From NCBI GenBank assembly GCA_002245135.1, contig NGBS01000304.1:1-64000 (forward strand): 64,000 nt of DNA, in the 5' to 3' direction. Position 1 is the stretch's first letter. The number at the start of each line of letters is the position of its first letter. Position numbers and translations under genes: made by a program. The notes beneath the pieces were generated by a model. It worked only from the letters and a program-made list of their open reading frames with translations, was not told where the DNA came from and ran no database searches. This DNA is from Proteromonas lacertae. Its lineage: Eukaryota; Sar; Bigyra; Opalinata; Proteromonadidae. Shown here piece after piece: positions 61,004 to 64,000 of this stretch.

Positions 61004-61032
61004 TATATAGAATGACATAATAATGAAAGAAA

Positions 61033-61065
61033 GGGTGAAATAGCACAGTGTGCCATTTCACCCTA
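61033..61065. repeat. 33-bp palindrome with CACAGTGTG core
   Basis: AGGGTGAAATAGCACA, G, TGTGCCATTTCACCCT: 16-bp arms with one mismatch. Same core as the element-end palindromes but different outer sequence; a half copy lies at about 58749-58765. Confidence 0.7.
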
Positions 61066-61718
61066 TTGTTAATTAATTTCTTTATATTAATCCAATTCCA
61101 GTTAGAAATAAAGTCACCTACTATTTTCTTTCCTTGAACTAATTCATTTACCTGATTATCTGAGAAATCATCACCTTCAACGCATACCAATATAATATAA
61201 TTCATAATATGTTAGAATAATCTAAATGATCGCTAATTAGATCATATTCTTTCTTCTCTTTTCTAATTTTATGATCATCCTAATGTAATTCATTATTCTC
61301 ATAATTCATCTTTATAATGGACTACAATAATTGGTGAATTTTTTAGTCATTCTTATTTACATCAGAAATATCTAATCGTTGTATTAATTTGTTGCATATT
61401 GCATGATGTGATAAAGAAGTTGCTTATCTTCTCTAACAAAGCCAGTTGCTTTATTTTCATCATCAAACTCTGTTGTTTGGTTTCAGTAAATGACTTCATA
61501 TAAATGATTGATTGTGTTTGTGATTGGTGTTGTTCATAGTTTTACATAATTATTTAGAATTATTTGGATATGTAATATTCGTTTTGAATAACTTCCTTTA
61601 TAGCCTCTGGGGGTATGACTATATCAACATATTAATTTTTTCTGTTTACGCAAAAAATTAAAATATAAAAATAACTGTTAAAACGATCATATTTTATTAA
61701 TTGTTCCAAATTGTCAAT
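61065..61718 (-). other. Weak coding remnants between element and papain-like gene
   Basis: A minus-strand frame starting at 61205 (MNYIILVCVEGDDF...) runs about 47 codons to a stop near 61062. Upstream fragments such as FVREDKQLLYHIMQYATN appear in shifting frames with stops. No domain is recognised. It may be the remains of a gene. Confidence 0.25.
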
Positions 61719-63251
61719 ATGAAATTTTTAATCATCTGCTTACTTATATCAGCTGTACTTAGCAGAAAACCTAAAAGTGAATTTGGCCACTGGTTAACGC
61801 ATGAACTAATTGTTATGAAGACTCATTATGACAAATATATGAACAGATGGATGGATTATAAATCCTTTGAGAATATTCTATCTACAAAAAATATGTTCTT
61901 TAATTCTACTCCTCATTTGCGAAGTGGTTACACAGATAACTTCAATACTGAAAATGATATGGGAAGAGGTAGATTTGGTATGCACAGATTTGGAAGAAAT
62001 AATAAGATGTTAAAATATTCAGATTTTAGAGGAAAGAACAGAAGATTTGGCTATAAGCATAGATATGATAATGATAATGATAAAGCAGAAGATATGAATA
62101 TGTGGGAAGGACATGATATAGAAAATAATGATATCGTAAGAAATCTAGGTAGTATTGATAATTCCTCGTTAATCATGGACAATAGAAAAAAACTTATGAT
62201 GAAAGATTATTATTATCATTATTATAACTTTGATTGGAGAGATGAATATCCAATATCTGCAGTAGATGATGAATTAATTAGTGATTGCGACAGTTCTTAT
62301 ATATTTGCTACAATATGTTCAATAGAAGCTGTAGAAACTAGAAAAAACAACTTTGTTAATAAATTAAGTAGTCAAGAATATATAGATTGTGATAATAATA
62401 ATAATAATAAATGTAATAACAAAAATAGTGGAAATAATAAAATATTAAGCGTAATTGATTATTACTCTGGTAGAACAGTATGTAGTTATAATAATTATAA
62501 ATACAGTGGTAGTAGTAATATAGACAATAATAATAATAATACATGTAAAGTGAAAGAATGTGAAAATAGAATTGAAATAAGTAATTTAACTTATTTTATA
62601 AGTGGTAAAGAAAGTGATATTCAATCTTTGGTTAGATATGTTCCAGTGATTACAAGAATGAATGTAAATAGTTTATTTGATAAATATAGTAGTAACAAAG
62701 GAGAGATATATGATAATATAGAAGAATGTAATGAAAACAGTAATAATGAAGATGATGAAGTTAATCATTGGGTTTCTGTAGTTGGATATGGAAAAGAGAA
62801 TAATAAAGAATATTGGATAATTAGAAATGATTTTGGTAAAAATTGGGGAGAAAGGGGATATTTAAAGGTGGCAAAAGGGAAAAATATTTGTGGTATTGGA
62901 AAGGAAAATTATTTGATTTATGATGAATCAATTGAAGAAAGAATAGTTACTATATTTATTGTTTCTGTTGTTTCTATACTAATTTTGATGTTATGTATGT
63001 GTTGTTTAGTTTGTTCAATATGTAATATGTTCTTCAGATGTAGTAAATGTGTTTTGTGTAAAAAAGAACCAGAAGATTATATATATAATGAGTTTAAGTA
63101 TAGTTTGAATGAGAAAATATTTAATAATCAATCTTATAATTATCAACAAAAAAAGATGAAACAGGCAAATCAGTTATTTAAAGATATTATTGAGTATAAG
63201 AAGTATTATTTTAAACCTATAACTAATTTACCACTTCCCCTACCTAATTAA
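61719..63251 (+). CDS. Papain-like (C1A) membrane protein with Ser at the catalytic Cys
   Basis: Signal peptide MKFLIICLLISAVLS, then a long propeptide-like region, then a C1A domain from FDWRDEYPISAV. The QGxCGSCWAF active-site block reads ELISDCDSSYIFATICS: Ser replaces the nucleophilic Cys and the oxyanion Gln is not evident. The catalytic His (VNHWVSVVGYG) and Asn (YWIIRNDFGKNWGERGYLKV) are retained. Asn-rich inserts expand the loop between them. After CGIGKENYLIYDE comes a TM segment (VTIFIVSVVSILILMLCMCC) and a Cys-rich cytosolic tail that could be palmitoylated. It is a type I membrane pseudoprotease, or a Ser-type enzyme like some SERA proteins. It is a single uninterrupted exon; ATG 61719 is chosen over the in-frame non-ATG codons upstream. 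Confidence 0.85.
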   Translation: MKFLIICLLISAVLSRKPKSEFGHWLTHELIVMKTHYDKYMNRWMDYKSFENILSTKNMFFNSTPHLRSGYTDNFNTENDMGRGRFGMHRFGRNNKMLKYSDFRGKNRRFGYKHRYDNDNDKAEDMNMWEGHDIENNDIVRNLGSIDNSSLIMDNRKKLMMKDYYYHYYNFDWRDEYPISAVDDELISDCDSSYIFATICSIEAVETRKNNFVNKLSSQEYIDCDNNNNNKCNNKNSGNNKILSVIDYYSGRTVCSYNNYKYSGSSNIDNNNNNTCKVKECENRIEISNLTYFISGKESDIQSLVRYVPVITRMNVNSLFDKYSSNKGEIYDNIEECNENSNNEDDEVNHWVSVVGYGKENNKEYWIIRNDFGKNWGERGYLKVAKGKNICGIGKENYLIYDESIEERIVTIFIVSVVSILILMLCMCCLVCSICNMFFRCSKCVLCKKEPEDYIYNEFKYSLNEKIFNNQSYNYQQKKMKQANQLFKDIIEYKKYYFKPITNLPLPLPN

Positions 63252-63358
63252 TGATTTTTTCTCCTCTTAATTTATGATTTTATATTTGTTAATATTGTTA
63301 TTGTGTTAAAAGATGCTGTAGAAAATCGTTATACATAATAAAAAATATTGATTATTTG

Positions 63359-64000
63359 TTAATTTAAATGATTTACTTCATTTAATAAAGATATTATTCT
63401 TTCTTTATTGTCTTTAGTTATTGCATAATTTAGAGCTTTTTTTAAACATTCCTTACTTTTCTCATATTCTTTCTATTTAGAAATATATATATATCCCATA
63501 TTATAATATACATTCCTCAAATAATAATCTCCAAAAACTCTATAATAACAGTTTAATAGAGCATCACAACATAAATCTTTATTAACTTGGTTTAAATAAG
63601 AAAAAGACTTTTCTTTATCTTCTAACATCAAATAACAATCTCCAATATTCACATATGCAAGATATTTATCATAATTTGTTTTTGAATAATCTAGAGATAG
63701 ATAGAAGAATTTCAAGCATTCATCGTATTTTTTCTATTAATAATATACAACTTCTCGTATTCTATACTAAATAATAATAACAACATCCTAATAGGTTGTA
63801 ATTTGTATATTTATTTGTTGATGAATATTCTAAGGCACTTTCAAAGTAAGGAATTGCTTCTCTATATTCTTTCTATTTATTATTACAATAATAAATATAC
63901 TAAATCAAAATAACAACGACCTAACCAATTATTATTACATGCTTTTTCTTCATTTGTTGATGAATATTCTAAGGCACTTTCAAAGTAAGGAATTGTTTCT
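63359..64000 (-). CDS. TPR-repeat gene, third family member (partial, runs off window)
   Basis: Minus strand, stop at 63359. The C-terminal exon (KEYEKSKECLKKALNYAI) is preceded by an exon with KFFYLSLDYSKTNYDKYLAY and SFSYLNQVNKDLCCDALLN, then by 35-37-residue repeat exons with KEYREAIPYFESALEYSSTN. Introns of 28-39 nt separate each repeat, at the same position as in the copies at 5860 and 22187. The C-terminal exons are clearly diverged from those copies, so this is an older paralogue. A kinase-like domain may lie outside the window. Confidence 0.8.

Noticed and set aside
61719-63251. Active cathepsin call.
   Set aside because: The nucleophile position reads Ser (CDSSY) and the oxyanion Gln is not evident, so normal cysteine-protease activity is unlikely.

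Overview
This is nuclear DNA of an AT-rich unicellular eukaryote. Genes are broken by very many tiny introns, mostly 26-50 nt, with GTAT at the 5' end and (A)TAG at the 3' end. TAA, TAG and TGA all act as stops. The predicted proteins imply a mitochondrion (pyruvate dehydrogenase E2-like protein), a ciliary history (a HYDIN-type gene copy), microtubule +end factors, sphingolipid synthesis and a secretory pathway with EGF-domain and papain-like proteins. I cannot assign a lineage: the code is standard and the intron size recalls intron-minimising protists, but no marker gene here settles it.

Layout. 1-5.7 kb: the C-terminal end of proteasome ATPase RPT3, two unrecognised small genes, ribosomal protein eS7 and a coiled-coil gene. 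5.8-24.1 kb: two inverted copies of a pseudokinase-TPR gene flank a gene-dense block holding a hAT-like relic, a sphingomyelin-synthase-type enzyme, a secreted EGF protein, an LRR protein, a TUG/UBX p97 adaptor with a PUB domain, an E2/E3BP-like lipoyl protein and a STK11IP-like LRR protein. 24.6-28.2 kb: a large ARM/HEAT-like solenoid. 29.2-46 kb: a transposon island (below). 46.5-58.6 kb: three large minus-strand genes, namely an Hsp110-like protein fused to Tudor/Agenet-like repeats, a CLASP fused to a CAP-Gly domain, and a tail-anchored M16 metalloprotease. 58.6-64 kb: an unrecognised gene with DLF-type motifs, a small palindrome-ended element carrying a broken relative of it, a papain-like membrane protein with Ser at the catalytic Cys, and part of a third TPR-repeat gene.

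The most unusual region is 29.2-46 kb. It holds two palindromic MITE-like elements ending TGTTGTGCG (one with 5-bp target duplication TACCT). Next is a 10.85-kb interval bounded by perfect 103-bp inverted copies of the same type of end. This interval carries a decayed, apparently intron-free HYDIN-like gene and has a second transposon nested inside it. The nested element is 4,474 bp with about 1.48-kb inverted arms and a perfect 9-bp target duplication (TCTGACGTC), the hallmark of Mutator-like elements. It contains pieces of host genes: an MCM5 fragment that still holds host-type introns, Hsp70 substrate-binding fragments in both arms and a kinase-like piece. This is a Pack-MULE-like gene-capture element. 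Immediately to the right is a separate 4,320-bp integrase (DDE) transposon with TGTCGCGCGCG ends, a 5-bp target duplication (CCACC), an integrase and a Ulp1-like protease region.

Several conserved genes (eS7, the coiled-coil gene, pseudokinase copy 1) show isolated single-base frame breaks. These may be decay or uncorrected sequencing indels, so pseudogene calls resting only on frame breaks should be treated with care. Coordinates of multi-exon genes run from the inferred start codon to the stop and include introns.
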